Part shown: positions 8,316 to 16,102 of the stretch, piece by piece | Layout: each line of letters begins with the position of its first letter | How positions within the stretch are numbered: the stretch's first letter is position 1 | Assembly (NCBI GenBank): GCA_002354095.1 | Contig: DEKX01000002.1 | Location: 1 to 64,000 of the forward strand | Length of the DNA stretch: 64,000 nt | Direction: 5' to 3' | Source: Prevotella sp. UBA2711 | GTDB lineage: Bacteria; Bacteroidota; Bacteroidia; Bacteroidales; Bacteroidaceae | Made by a program: the position numbers and the translations under genes | Notes under the pieces: generated by a model | Seen by the model: only the letters and a program-made list of their open reading frames with translations | What the model was told of the DNA's origin: nothing | Database searches by the model: none

Positions 8316-9488
8316 TTATATTGCGTTTTTGATTCTTTCTAATGCTTGTTTGATTTTCTCTTCTTTGGCACAGAGGGAGATGCGGATATAGCGTTCTCCA
8401 TTCGAGCCGAAAATGAAGCCTGGGGTGATGAAGACACGAGCCTCGTGGAGCACACGCTCCGTCAAGTCTTCTACTTGCCCAATGCTATCGGGTATCTTGC
8501 CCCAAAGGAACATACCGACCTGCTGCTTGTCGTAGGTGCATCCCAACACATCCATAATCTGTTCGGCATACTGACGGCGACGGCGATAGGTCTCGATGTT
8601 TGCCTCACGATGCCACTCGTCGCTGTTGTCGTAAGCCTCGGCAGCTGCCAACTGGATGCCACGGAAGGTGCCACTCTCGATATTCGACTGTACCTTCAGA
8701 ATCCAAGAGATAAACTCGGCATTGGTGGCACAGAGACCGACACGCCAACCTGGCATATTGTGTGATTTCGACATAGAATTGAACTCGATGCAACAATCTT
8801 TGGCTCCTGGTATCTGCAGGATGGAGAGATGCTCCTCGTTGAGAATGAAGGAGTAAGGATTGTCGTTGACCACGACCAAATCGTGATCCACAGCGAAGCG
8901 CACCAGTCGCTCGTAGGTCTCACGACGGGCATTGCCACCTGTAGGCATATTGGGATAGTTGGTCCACATGAGTTTGACATGCGAGAGGTCCATCTGCTCC
9001 AACTCGTCGAAATCGGGTTGCCAACCGTTGTCTTCACGGAGGTTATAATTCACAATCTTGGCACCCAGAATCTTCGAGAGCGATGTGTATGTGGGATACC
9101 CAGGATTAGGCACCAACACCTCGTCGCCAGGATTGACAAAGGCAAGGGTGACGTGCAGGATGCCCTCCTTGGAACCTATCAGGGGCAGGAGCTCAGTCTT
9201 GGCATCCAAATCGACATCATACCAACGCTTATAGAAACGAGCCATCGCCTCGCGCAACTCGGGGGTTCCCATAGTGGGCTGATAGCCGTGAGCACTGGGC
9301 TGATGAGCCACCTCACATAATTTCTCGATGGTCTTTTCAGAAGGGGGCATATCAGGACTGCCTATGGCAAGACTGATGATGTCCTTGCCTTCGGCATTCA
9401 ACTGAGCTACCTCCTTCAGTTTACGACTGAAGTAGTATTCACTGACTGACGATAGTCTTTCTGCTGGTTTAATTGGTTTGTTTGCCAT
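8316..9488 (-). CDS. Class I/II aminotransferase of the Phe/Tyr operon
   Basis: 390 residues, fold type I PLP enzyme. The Schiff-base lysine is Lys241 in FNSMSKSHNMPGW; substrate and PLP residues appear in NYPNMPTGG (177-185) and VVNDNPYSF. It probably transaminates prephenate or the aromatic keto acids with glutamate or aspartate to complete Phe and Tyr synthesis; the operon context is the main reason for that reading, because sequence alone fits aspartate, alanine or aromatic specificity. Its start overlaps the end of pheA by 20 bases, which suggests coupling. Confidence 0.85.
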   Translation of the reverse strand: MANKPIKPAERLSSVSEYYFSRKLKEVAQLNAEGKDIISLAIGSPDMPPSEKTIEKLCEVAHQPSAHGYQPTMGTPELREAMARFYKRWYDVDLDAKTELLPLIGSKEGILHVTLAFVNPGDEVLVPNPGYPTYTSLSKILGAKIVNYNLREDNGWQPDFDELEQMDLSHVKLMWTNYPNMPTGGNARRETYERLVRFAVDHDLVVVNDNPYSFILNEEHLSILQIPGAKDCCIEFNSMSKSHNMPGWRVGLCATNAEFISWILKVQSNIESGTFRGIQLAAAEAYDNSDEWHREANIETYRRRRQYAEQIMDVLGCTYDKQQVGMFLWGKIPDSIGQVEDLTERVLHEARVFITPGFIFGSNGERYIRISLCAKEEKIKQALERIKNAI

Positions 9489-10311
9489 CTTTGTATTCTC
9501 CTAATATCTTAAAGTCTTTGGTCAAAGGGATAATTGCATCAATCGACTGGCGATAGCGAGTCAGGTCGTCGAACATCAGATCGACATAGAACAGGTATTC
9601 CCATTCGCGCCCGATGATGGGCAATGACTGTATCTTGGTGAGATTGATTTTATAGAACGAGAGAATCGCCAGCACATGACTCAGACTGCCCTCCTCGTGA
9701 GGCAAAGAGAAGACGATGCTCGACTTATTGGCCTCGGTCAACGGACGAAGCATATCGGCCTTGTTGGGATTGCTCACCACGAGGAAGCGGGTGAAGTTGT
9801 GCTTATTGTCCTCGATATGATTCTCGAGCACCTTCAACCCATACTGGCGAGCCGCATCAGCATGACAGATAGCTGCCCACCCTTTGTGCTGTCCCTCGGC
9901 TATCATCTTGGCACTGCCTGCCGTATCTTCAGCCTCTACATGCTTCATATTAGGATGCTGAGCCAGGAACTCGCGACACTGCATCAGGGCAACGGGATGG
10001 GAATGAATTTCAGTAATGGTGCTCCAGTCATCATCCGGTAGACAACAGATGCAATGCGAGATGTGCAACTTATGCTCGCCTACGATAGTGGTTCCTGAGT
10101 CGCGCAGGAGTTCGTAGTTATGCAACAGTGAACCGGCAATGGTATTCTCGATGGCGAGCATACCGATGGCAGTGGGGTCCTGTTTTATGTTCTGGAACAC
10201 CTCCTCGAAGGTGGCGCAACAGATGAGCTGTATCTGTTCACCCTCGAAATACAGGTGTGCTGCAATATCGTGGAACGATCCTATCAGTCCTTGTATGGCT
10301 ATTCTCTTCAT
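9469..10311 (-). CDS. pheA: Prephenate dehydratase with ACT domain
   Basis: 280 residues. The catalytic domain starts IAIQGLIGSFHDIAAHLYF and contains the TRF motif in HNFTRFLVVSNP; a C-terminal ACT domain (about 190-275) follows. It converts prephenate to phenylpyruvate. The Phe-binding ESRP motif of the ACT domain reads QSLP here (KIQSLPIIGREWEYLFYVD), so feedback by Phe may differ from the E. coli pattern. It is the first structural gene after the attenuator; no good Shine-Dalgarno sequence precedes its ATG, only AAACAAAT. Confidence 0.92.
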   Translation of the reverse strand: MKRIAIQGLIGSFHDIAAHLYFEGEQIQLICCATFEEVFQNIKQDPTAIGMLAIENTIAGSLLHNYELLRDSGTTIVGEHKLHISHCICCLPDDDWSTITEIHSHPVALMQCREFLAQHPNMKHVEAEDTAGSAKMIAEGQHKGWAAICHADAARQYGLKVLENHIEDNKHNFTRFLVVSNPNKADMLRPLTEANKSSIVFSLPHEEGSLSHVLAILSFYKINLTKIQSLPIIGREWEYLFYVDLMFDDLTRYRQSIDAIIPLTKDFKILGEYKDGKQTN

Positions 10312-10319
10312 ATTTGTTT

Positions 10320-10366
10320 ATTTTCTATTTAAATGGAAGCCCCGTCTCACATTTGTGAAGCGGGGC
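10320..10366 (-). terminator. Attenuator terminator hairpin upstream of pheA
   Basis: On the minus strand GCCCCGCTTCACA pairs with TGTGAGACGGGGC around an AA loop: 13 positions, one mismatch, one G-T. The tail TTCCATTTAAAT is only moderately T-rich, so termination strength is uncertain. The 5' arm is also the partner of an alternative stem, see 10354-10425. Confidence 0.7.
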
Positions 10367-10425
10367 CTTATTTTATTTTTCTATTCTCATTTTGTAAGAG
10401 CTTACATACGGCTTACCGCTTCACA
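10354..10425 (-). promoter_or_regulatory. Antiterminator pairing of the Phe/Tyr attenuator
   Basis: The leader segment TGTGAAGCGG (10416-10425) is perfectly complementary over 10 bases to CCGCTTCACA (10354-10363), which is the 5' arm of the terminator. The first segment lies inside the end of the leader-peptide coding region, so a ribosome that reaches the stop codon would cover it and allow termination, while one stalled on the Tyr/Phe codons would leave it free. A further stem, GCTTAC/TACGG (10451-10464) with CCGTA/GTAAGC (10400-10411), can enclose it. Confidence 0.7.
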
Positions 10426-10479
10426 GGTTGCTGTAAAGTAAAAATAATAACCGTAAAAGTAAGCGTTTCTGTTCAACAT
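10402..10479 (-). CDS. Tyr/Phe-rich leader peptide (25 aa)
   Basis: A 25-codon frame, ATG at 10479 and TAA at 10402-10404. Residues 7-15 read YFYGYYFYF: five Tyr and three Phe codons out of nine. It lies about 20 nt after the predicted transcription start of a promoter with perfect spacing and just before alternative RNA stems and the pheA operon. This is the architecture of amino-acid attenuators such as pheL and trpL of E. coli; the mixed Tyr plus Phe run fits an operon that makes both amino acids. A chance occurrence is unlikely given the codon run, the position and the complementary stems together. Confidence 0.82.
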   Translation of the reverse strand: MLNRNAYFYGYYFYFTATCEAVSRM

Positions 10480-10505
10480 TGTCACTACGTATTGTTTGTT
10501 GGGTG

Positions 10506-10537
10506 CAAAATTATATCTTTTTCCTTAATTACGCAAA
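10506..10537 (-). promoter_or_regulatory. Promoter of the leader-pheA-tyrA operon
   Basis: On the minus strand TTTG at 10534-10537, a 20-nt spacer and TAATTTTG at 10506-10513. Transcription should start near 10499, giving about 20 nt before the leader ATG. Confidence 0.8.
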
Positions 10538-10575
10538 CAATTTGACAGAAATTTTTTATTTTGATGTAAAATATG

Positions 10576-10583
10576 TAACTTTG
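10576..10583 (+). promoter_or_regulatory. Promoter -7 box of copA
   Basis: TAACTTTG, only 8 nt before the ATG; no clear -33 box. The transcript would have little or no leader. It is divergent from the pheA-operon promoter. Confidence 0.65.
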
Positions 10584-10591
10584 CACCCGTT

Positions 10592-12478
10592 ATGGAGAAA
10601 AAGACTTTTGCCGTATTAGGCATGATGTGTGCCGGCTGTGCAGCCAATGTAGAACGCCGTCTTAACCAGACAGAAGGTGTCCAGTCGGCGTCCGTTAATC
10701 TGCCTGCCCGTACAGCACTGATAGATTACGACGAAACAGTGACATCACCTGAGCAGATGAAAGAGTCGCTCTCGGCGATAGGCTACGACTTGGTGATTGA
10801 GGAAGACCGCAACGTGGAAGCTATTGAGCGACGTGCCTACACCGGTCTGATGATGAAGGTGGTGGCATCATGGGTCATAGCTGCTGTGGTCATGGCCATC
10901 TCTATGGGATGGATTAATATAGGTACGCGCGATACAGCTAATCAGTCGATGCTGATTCTCGCCCTGCTGAACATTCTCTATCCTGGTAGGCAGTTCTATG
11001 TGAATACGGTTCGCCAACTGATGCACGCTTCAGCCAATATGGACACGCTGGTAGCACTTTCAACAGGCATCTCGTTTCTTTTCAGCGCCTTCAACACGTT
11101 CTGGGGGGAATCATACTGGGGCGCACAGGGCATAGAATGGCATACCTACTTCGATGCCTCGGTGATGATTATCACCTTCGTACTGACGGGCCGACTGATG
11201 GAGGAACGTGCCAAGCACAGTACGGCCTCAGCTATTCGCGACTTGATGAGTCTGACACCCAAGACTGCCCGATTGGTGGTGGACGGCTCTACCGTAGATG
11301 CCCCTATTTCTGCCTTGCAGCCTGGCGATACTATTGAAGTGCGAGCCGGAGAGAAGATTCCAGTTGATGGCACTGTTGTAGGCGATTCCGTCGCCTACAT
11401 TGACGAATCGATGATGACAGGCGAATCGGTGGCTGTAGAGAAAAAGACGGGCGACAAGGTGCTGGCAGGCACTATCGTCAAAGAAGGAATGCTGCGTTTC
11501 AAAGCCGAGGAAATCGGACAGAAGACAGTTCTCGCCAATATGATACGCATGGTGCAGGAGGCTCAAGGTTCGAAGGCGCCCGTACAAAGGATAGTCGATA
11601 AGATAGCCCTGATTTTCGTACCAGCCGTAGGAGGCATTGCCTTGCTGACATTCCTGGCGTGGTATCTCATCGGTGGTCAGGCATATCTGCCTCAAGCTAT
11701 TCTGTCGGCTGTCAGCGTACTGGTGATTGCCTGTCCCTGCGCTATGGGACTGGCTACGCCTACTGCCCTGATGGTGGGTATTGGCAAGGCAGCAGAAAAG
11801 AATATCCTGATTAAAGACGCCACCGCACTGGAAGAAATACGCAAGGTGAATGCGATGGTGGTTGACAAGACGGGCACACTGACCCAACAGCCAATAGCCA
11901 ACAGCCAACAACCGACAGCGAATGAAGAACTCAAACCCCATGCCCGTGAAGCGATGCAACAGCTACAGCAAATGGGTATCGAGGTGTATATGATGAGTGG
12001 CGACAAGGAAGAGCGTGCCAAGGAAATAGCCCACGAGGCTGGTATTGAGCACTACCGTTCGGAAGTGTTGCCACAAGACAAAGAAAACTTGGTGCGCGAT
12101 TTGCAGGCGCAAGGCAAGCACGTAGCGATGGTGGGCGATGGCATCAATGACTCGCAGGCACTGGCACGTGCTGATGTCAGTATTGCTATGGGCAAAGGTA
12201 CAGATGTGGCGATGGATGTGGCTCAGGTGACGCTTATGGGCACTGACCTGCGTCGCATCCCTGATGCCATCAGCCTTTCGAAACAAACCGTCAATATGAT
12301 TCACCAGAACCTGTTCTGGGCGTTCATCTATAATATAATATGTATCCCACTGGCAGCCGGACTCCCCTATCTGTTCGGTGTACATTGGCAGATTACCCCG
12401 ATGTGGGCATCGGCTCTGATGGCTTTCTCAAGTGTCAGTGTGGTATTGAATAGCCTGAGGTTAAAAATAAAAAAGTAA
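10592..12478 (+). CDS. copA: Copper-type P1B ATPase lacking the N-domain
   Basis: 628 residues. One HMA domain (1-70) with GMMCAGC at 10-16, then membrane helices, the actuator motif MTGESV near 276, CPC at 381-383, DKTGT with phosphorylated Asp425, SGDK at 470-473 and VGDGIND. This is a Cu(I)/Ag(I) exporter by CPC and HMA signatures. Oddly, only 46 residues separate Asp425 from Asp471; in CopA proteins I know this gap is well over 100, because the ATP-binding N-domain sits there. Here it is replaced by QQPIANSQQPTANEEL, coded by a cagccaac-type simple repeat. The phosphorylation and hinge motifs are otherwise intact. Activity is therefore doubtful or needs a partner. The AI-2E-type gene follows after 21 bases. 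Confidence 0.85.
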   Translation: MEKKTFAVLGMMCAGCAANVERRLNQTEGVQSASVNLPARTALIDYDETVTSPEQMKESLSAIGYDLVIEEDRNVEAIERRAYTGLMMKVVASWVIAAVVMAISMGWINIGTRDTANQSMLILALLNILYPGRQFYVNTVRQLMHASANMDTLVALSTGISFLFSAFNTFWGESYWGAQGIEWHTYFDASVMIITFVLTGRLMEERAKHSTASAIRDLMSLTPKTARLVVDGSTVDAPISALQPGDTIEVRAGEKIPVDGTVVGDSVAYIDESMMTGESVAVEKKTGDKVLAGTIVKEGMLRFKAEEIGQKTVLANMIRMVQEAQGSKAPVQRIVDKIALIFVPAVGGIALLTFLAWYLIGGQAYLPQAILSAVSVLVIACPCAMGLATPTALMVGIGKAAEKNILIKDATALEEIRKVNAMVVDKTGTLTQQPIANSQQPTANEELKPHAREAMQQLQQMGIEVYMMSGDKEERAKEIAHEAGIEHYRSEVLPQDKENLVRDLQAQGKHVAMVGDGINDSQALARADVSIAMGKGTDVAMDVAQVTLMGTDLRRIPDAISLSKQTVNMIHQNLFWAFIYNIICIPLAAGLPYLFGVHWQITPMWASALMAFSSVSVVLNSLRLKIKK

Positions 12479-12499
12479 ATAAGGTAAAACATTGAAGAT

Positions 12500-13600
12500 A
12501 TGGAACGAAAAGAGATTACTTTCGACTCCTTTGTGAGAGGTGCATTGGTCGTAGTCGGTGCTGTGTGTGCCTATCTGTTGCTCGACCGTCTGAGTGGTGT
12601 TCTGTTACCGTTTTTCTTGGCATGGCTTATTGCCTATATGCTGTTCCCGCTGGTGAAATTCTATCAGTACAAGTGCAAGATGCGCTATCGTGTAGTGGCG
12701 GTGATTGCTTCCATCCTCTCGGTGACGTTAATTCTTGCAGGAGTCTTCATGCTGATGGTTCCTCCCATTATTGAAGAGACTATGCGTGTGAAGGATTTAT
12801 TGATTGCCTACATTACGGAAGGGGGCAATATGAATAACATACCTGACCAGATAGAGAATTTTATTCGCGAGAATCTGTCGGCAGAGGATGTCAAGGCACT
12901 TGTAACACACGAAGGATTCATCAACAGCGTCAAAGAGGCTATGCCAAAGGTATGGGATATGCTGATGAGTTCGGTGAATGCCCTGTCGGGGTTGGTCACC
13001 ATTGTGATGGTACTCATCTATACCTTGTTTATCCTGATTGACTATGAAAAGTTCACACAGGGATGGCCTGAGCTTCTGCCATACAAATACAGGATGCCTG
13101 TCATGAAGGTGGTGAGCGACGTTGAGGAAGGTATGAACAAATACTTCCGTGGGCAAGGTTTGGTGGCATTCTGCGTAGGCATTTTGTTCAGCATCGGTTT
13201 TCTGATTATAGACTTCCCTATGGCAATTGGCCTGGGTATGTTTATCGGCCTGTTGAACATGGTGCCCTATCTGCAACTCTTTGGATTTGTTCCTGCCATC
13301 ATTCTCGCTATCGTCAAGGCCGCTGATACGGGACAGAGCTTCTGGGTAATCATGCTCTTGGTGGTCATCGTATTCTGTGTGGTACAGATGATACAGGACA
13401 CCATCCTTACACCCAAAATTATGGGTAAGGTAATGGGGCTCAACGCTGCTATCATCCTGCTCTCACTGTCTATATGGGGTTCGCTGCTGGGTATTCTTGG
13501 TATGATTATTGCCCTACCCATGACTACCCTCCTGCTCACCTACTACCAGCGATATGTCATAGAGAAGGAGAAACGACAAAAACAAAAGGAAGGCGAATAA
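12500..13600 (+). CDS. AI-2E family (PerM/YdiK-like) membrane protein
   Basis: 366 residues with about eight membrane segments arranged in the family's pattern: two N-terminal pairs, a soluble middle (about 100-160), then a C-terminal group holding MFIGLLNMVPYLQLFGFVPAI and LTPKIMGKVMGLNAAIILLSL, the most conserved AI-2E_transport motif. Family members export small molecules or ions (AI-2, or Na+/Li+ in some cases); the substrate here is unknown. It is 21 bases after copA and probably in one transcript. The stop codon lies in the loop of the following terminator. Confidence 0.87.
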   Translation: MERKEITFDSFVRGALVVVGAVCAYLLLDRLSGVLLPFFLAWLIAYMLFPLVKFYQYKCKMRYRVVAVIASILSVTLILAGVFMLMVPPIIEETMRVKDLLIAYITEGGNMNNIPDQIENFIRENLSAEDVKALVTHEGFINSVKEAMPKVWDMLMSSVNALSGLVTIVMVLIYTLFILIDYEKFTQGWPELLPYKYRMPVMKVVSDVEEGMNKYFRGQGLVAFCVGILFSIGFLIIDFPMAIGLGMFIGLLNMVPYLQLFGFVPAIILAIVKAADTGQSFWVIMLLVVIVFCVVQMIQDTILTPKIMGKVMGLNAAIILLSLSIWGSLLGILGMIIALPMTTLLLTYYQRYVIEKEKRQKQKEGE

Positions 13601-13615
13601 GCCTTCCTTTTTTCT
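13586..13615. terminator. Bidirectional terminator between the AI-2E gene and pepC
   Basis: AAGGAAGGC and GCCTTCCTT flank a 6-nt loop that contains the AI-2E stop codon. T runs follow on both strands, so it also serves pepC. Confidence 0.85.
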
Positions 13616-13630
13616 TTCAACATTTTTACC

Positions 13631-15022
13631 CTATCGGTCTTCCTGGAAAAGCGGATCCTCGGGCATCACCATGATGGGCTTCTGCTCGTAGTCCTTCAGA
13701 AGTTTCTCAGAAACATACTTCTTATTGACCACCAAGCGGAACATATACTCACGGAACCATCGGTCGGTCATAATCAAATGACCCTGCTGTCCCCAAGAAG
13801 CGCCCCATGAGTTCTCTACCTTCCATCTGTCAGCTTTGCCATTGGCATCAATATCAACAGCCGTCAGCGTCATTGCATGAGTTGAACCACTGTCGAAGGT
13901 ACTGATGCGTTCGGCCTTACTCATACCAAAAGTGGTATTGAAGAGAGAGCCATAATCGAAATTCTCTGTATCAGCAAAACCACGCTTACGGTCCAGTTGC
14001 TTACCTACATCATAGCTCGAATAGAGTTTTCGACCGTCTTTCAGTGAAGCAATGGCCAACTGCTCTATCTCGTCCATCGGAAGATTGAGGTACTTCCAGT
14101 TGTGTCCGTCATAAGTATGGCGGTCGTACTCCACCTCATAGGTTTTGTAGTAGGGGCGACGAGGGTCGTTCATCACCATGATAAACGTACCATTCAACTG
14201 GCCCCCTACCGTTTCCTCGTAGAAGGATTTGGGGGTATATTTCTTCGTCTGCGTCAATTGTTTACCATTCTTATCTTTGAAAGCATAGGTAAACTCTTTC
14301 ACAGGTTCGCCCAGCGACAGACAAAGCATCTGGTAAATCTGGGCCAATGCTTCAGTTTTAGCCTTCTGGATATCAGCCGTTTTCTTGCCGTCAGCCACCA
14401 TCTTACGCAATTGGAGTCCGTATTCACGAAGTTTCGACTTCACAATGGATGCCATACGTGAGGTGCTCTCTGCCGAGAAGGTTTCGGGTTGAACAGACAT
14501 AGGCACCAGTCCGTATTTCTCAGCTAAGTCAGCCACACCGCAGAAAGTTCCGCCATCACCGATTGGCGAGTGGAAGAAGAATTGTACGCGCTGGGCATCA
14601 ATCGGTTCCTTGGCTGTGTCAATCACTCCTTGCAGGAAAAGGTTAGATTTCTCTAACTGATCGTAGAAGAAGAGATAGGCCTGTGAATATTCTACCGTAA
14701 GTGAATCAGTGCGTTTGGCAAAATTGGCGCGTAATACATTCAATCCACTGAACATCCAGCAACGTCCGCTCGACTTTTGGTCGTGAATGGACTGTTTCTT
14801 GGTCTCTATATTAAAATAAGTGTCCATTGCTCCGGCATTGGCAGGATTCTTGGCGAGATTGTCGATGGCATTGGTGGCAATAGCATTGCGCAAGGCCTTA
14901 TTAGCAGGCTGGGCTGTGTATTGGCGCTGCATCTGCTGGAGCATCTGTTCGGTGATGCCGCCTGTCTGTGCTGATACCGTCAGGGCGAGGGCAACAGACA
15001 TCAGTGTCAATGTCTTTCTCAT
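13631..15022 (-). CDS. Exported C1B cysteine aminopeptidase (PepC/bleomycin hydrolase type)
   Basis: 463 residues. A signal peptide (1-18, ending VSA) is followed by the C1B papain-like fold: Gln82 and Cys88 in DQKSSGRCWMFSG, His382 in GSTHAMTL and Asn404 in VENSWGASW, completing the triad and oxyanion Gln. The C-terminus does not end in the usual short self-processing tail but has an extra 15-20 residues (KPIMVMPEDPLFQEDR). Most PepC proteins are cytoplasmic; here export to the periplasm is predicted. Its start overlaps the M48 peptidase stop by 4 bases, so two exported peptidases are co-expressed, pointing to peptide digestion in the envelope. Confidence 0.9.
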   Translation of the reverse strand: MRKTLTLMSVALALTVSAQTGGITEQMLQQMQRQYTAQPANKALRNAIATNAIDNLAKNPANAGAMDTYFNIETKKQSIHDQKSSGRCWMFSGLNVLRANFAKRTDSLTVEYSQAYLFFYDQLEKSNLFLQGVIDTAKEPIDAQRVQFFFHSPIGDGGTFCGVADLAEKYGLVPMSVQPETFSAESTSRMASIVKSKLREYGLQLRKMVADGKKTADIQKAKTEALAQIYQMLCLSLGEPVKEFTYAFKDKNGKQLTQTKKYTPKSFYEETVGGQLNGTFIMVMNDPRRPYYKTYEVEYDRHTYDGHNWKYLNLPMDEIEQLAIASLKDGRKLYSSYDVGKQLDRKRGFADTENFDYGSLFNTTFGMSKAERISTFDSGSTHAMTLTAVDIDANGKADRWKVENSWGASWGQQGHLIMTDRWFREYMFRLVVNKKYVSEKLLKDYEQKPIMVMPEDPLFQEDR

Positions 15023-15921
15023 TTCTTCTTATTTTTCTTGGATGAAATCTTGATGGTCTTGATAGTCTTGGGAGTACTGGACGTAAAAGATGTGCTGGAT
15101 TTCCCAGAACCGCCCCTATAATATTTTTTGGCTTCGGGCAACCAACCCTGTATCTGCTTGATACGAGTAGCATCCGTGGGGTGATCACTGAAAATAGACG
15201 ATGAGCCGCCACCTGTAGCACTGGACATACGCTGCCAGAAACTGACAGCTACCTCTGGGTCATAGCCTGCCATTGCTGCGAAGATAAGCCCCATGTGGTC
15301 GGCTTCACTCTCCTGTTTACGAGAGAAACCGGATGACCAAGCCTGAGCACCTACGCCCAACACCTGAGCACCCAACTGTGTCAAACCTGTGCTTGCACCA
15401 GCTCCCTGAGCTACAGCACCCAGTATTTGCATACCATATTGTTGTTTGTAGGCATTGCTCAGTCGTTCGGCAGAGTGTTTGGCTACAGCATGAGCAATCT
15501 CATGACCCAACACAATGGCAAGTGAAGCCTCGTCTTTCGTGACAGGTAGGATTCCCTCATAGACCACAATCTTGCCACCAGGCATACAAAAGGCATTGAT
15601 CTGCTTGTCTTGCACGAGATTGAACTCCCATTTATACTGCGATACCTCGGCACCCAACCCGTTGGCATTCAGATAACTCACCACGGCATTGGCCAAATTC
15701 TGCCCTACCCGCTTCACCATAGCCGTATTTTGGGCATTGCTGGAAGCTTTGGCGGTTTTCATATACTCCTGATACTGCTGATTACTGAGGCTGAGTACCT
15801 GTTCGTCGCTCACTATCAGATTTTGTCTGCGTCCCGTAATGGGTACGGTGGATGTTGTGCCACAACTGATCAGTATCAGTGCCACAACTGACAATAGTAG
15901 AAATTTTACATTTTTCATCAT
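15019..15921 (-). CDS. M48 family metallopeptidase lipoprotein
   Basis: 300 residues. Signal peptide II with lipobox ISC and lipidated Cys20; the zinc site HEIAH is at 140-144 and the third ligand is expected in the ESEADHMG segment. This matches the BepA/LoiP group of periplasmic M48 proteases that handle misfolded outer-membrane proteins. The last 40 residues are Ser/Lys-rich (ending ISSKKNKKK), a low-complexity tail. It is first in a two-gene unit with the exported aminopeptidase. Confidence 0.9.
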   Translation of the reverse strand: MMKNVKFLLLSVVALILISCGTTSTVPITGRRQNLIVSDEQVLSLSNQQYQEYMKTAKASSNAQNTAMVKRVGQNLANAVVSYLNANGLGAEVSQYKWEFNLVQDKQINAFCMPGGKIVVYEGILPVTKDEASLAIVLGHEIAHAVAKHSAERLSNAYKQQYGMQILGAVAQGAGASTGLTQLGAQVLGVGAQAWSSGFSRKQESEADHMGLIFAAMAGYDPEVAVSFWQRMSSATGGGSSSIFSDHPTDATRIKQIQGWLPEAKKYYRGGSGKSSTSFTSSTPKTIKTIKISSKKNKKK

Positions 15922-15967
15922 ACAATCTATTTATTCTTTTGTTTTTTAAGCCATTAAAATCATCATG

Positions 15968-15975
15968 CAAAGATA
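15968..15975 (-). promoter_or_regulatory. Promoter -7 box of the M48-pepC operon
   Basis: TATCTTTG on the minus strand, 46 nt before the ATG. Confidence 0.6.
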
Positions 15976-16058
15976 ATGAATAATTTGCTAATCGGTGCGA
16001 AGTTACAACTTTTTTATAAAAATCGGTGCAAAAATGATGAATAATCACAGATTATGAG

Positions 16059-16066
16059 TAATTTTG
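16059..16066 (+). promoter_or_regulatory. Promoter -7 box of the phosphoethanolamine transferase gene
   Basis: TAATTTTG, 36 nt before the ATG; no convincing -33 box. Confidence 0.5.
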
Positions 16067-16102
16067 CAAACCTAACAAAACTATAAAGAACATATTTGCG
16101 AC

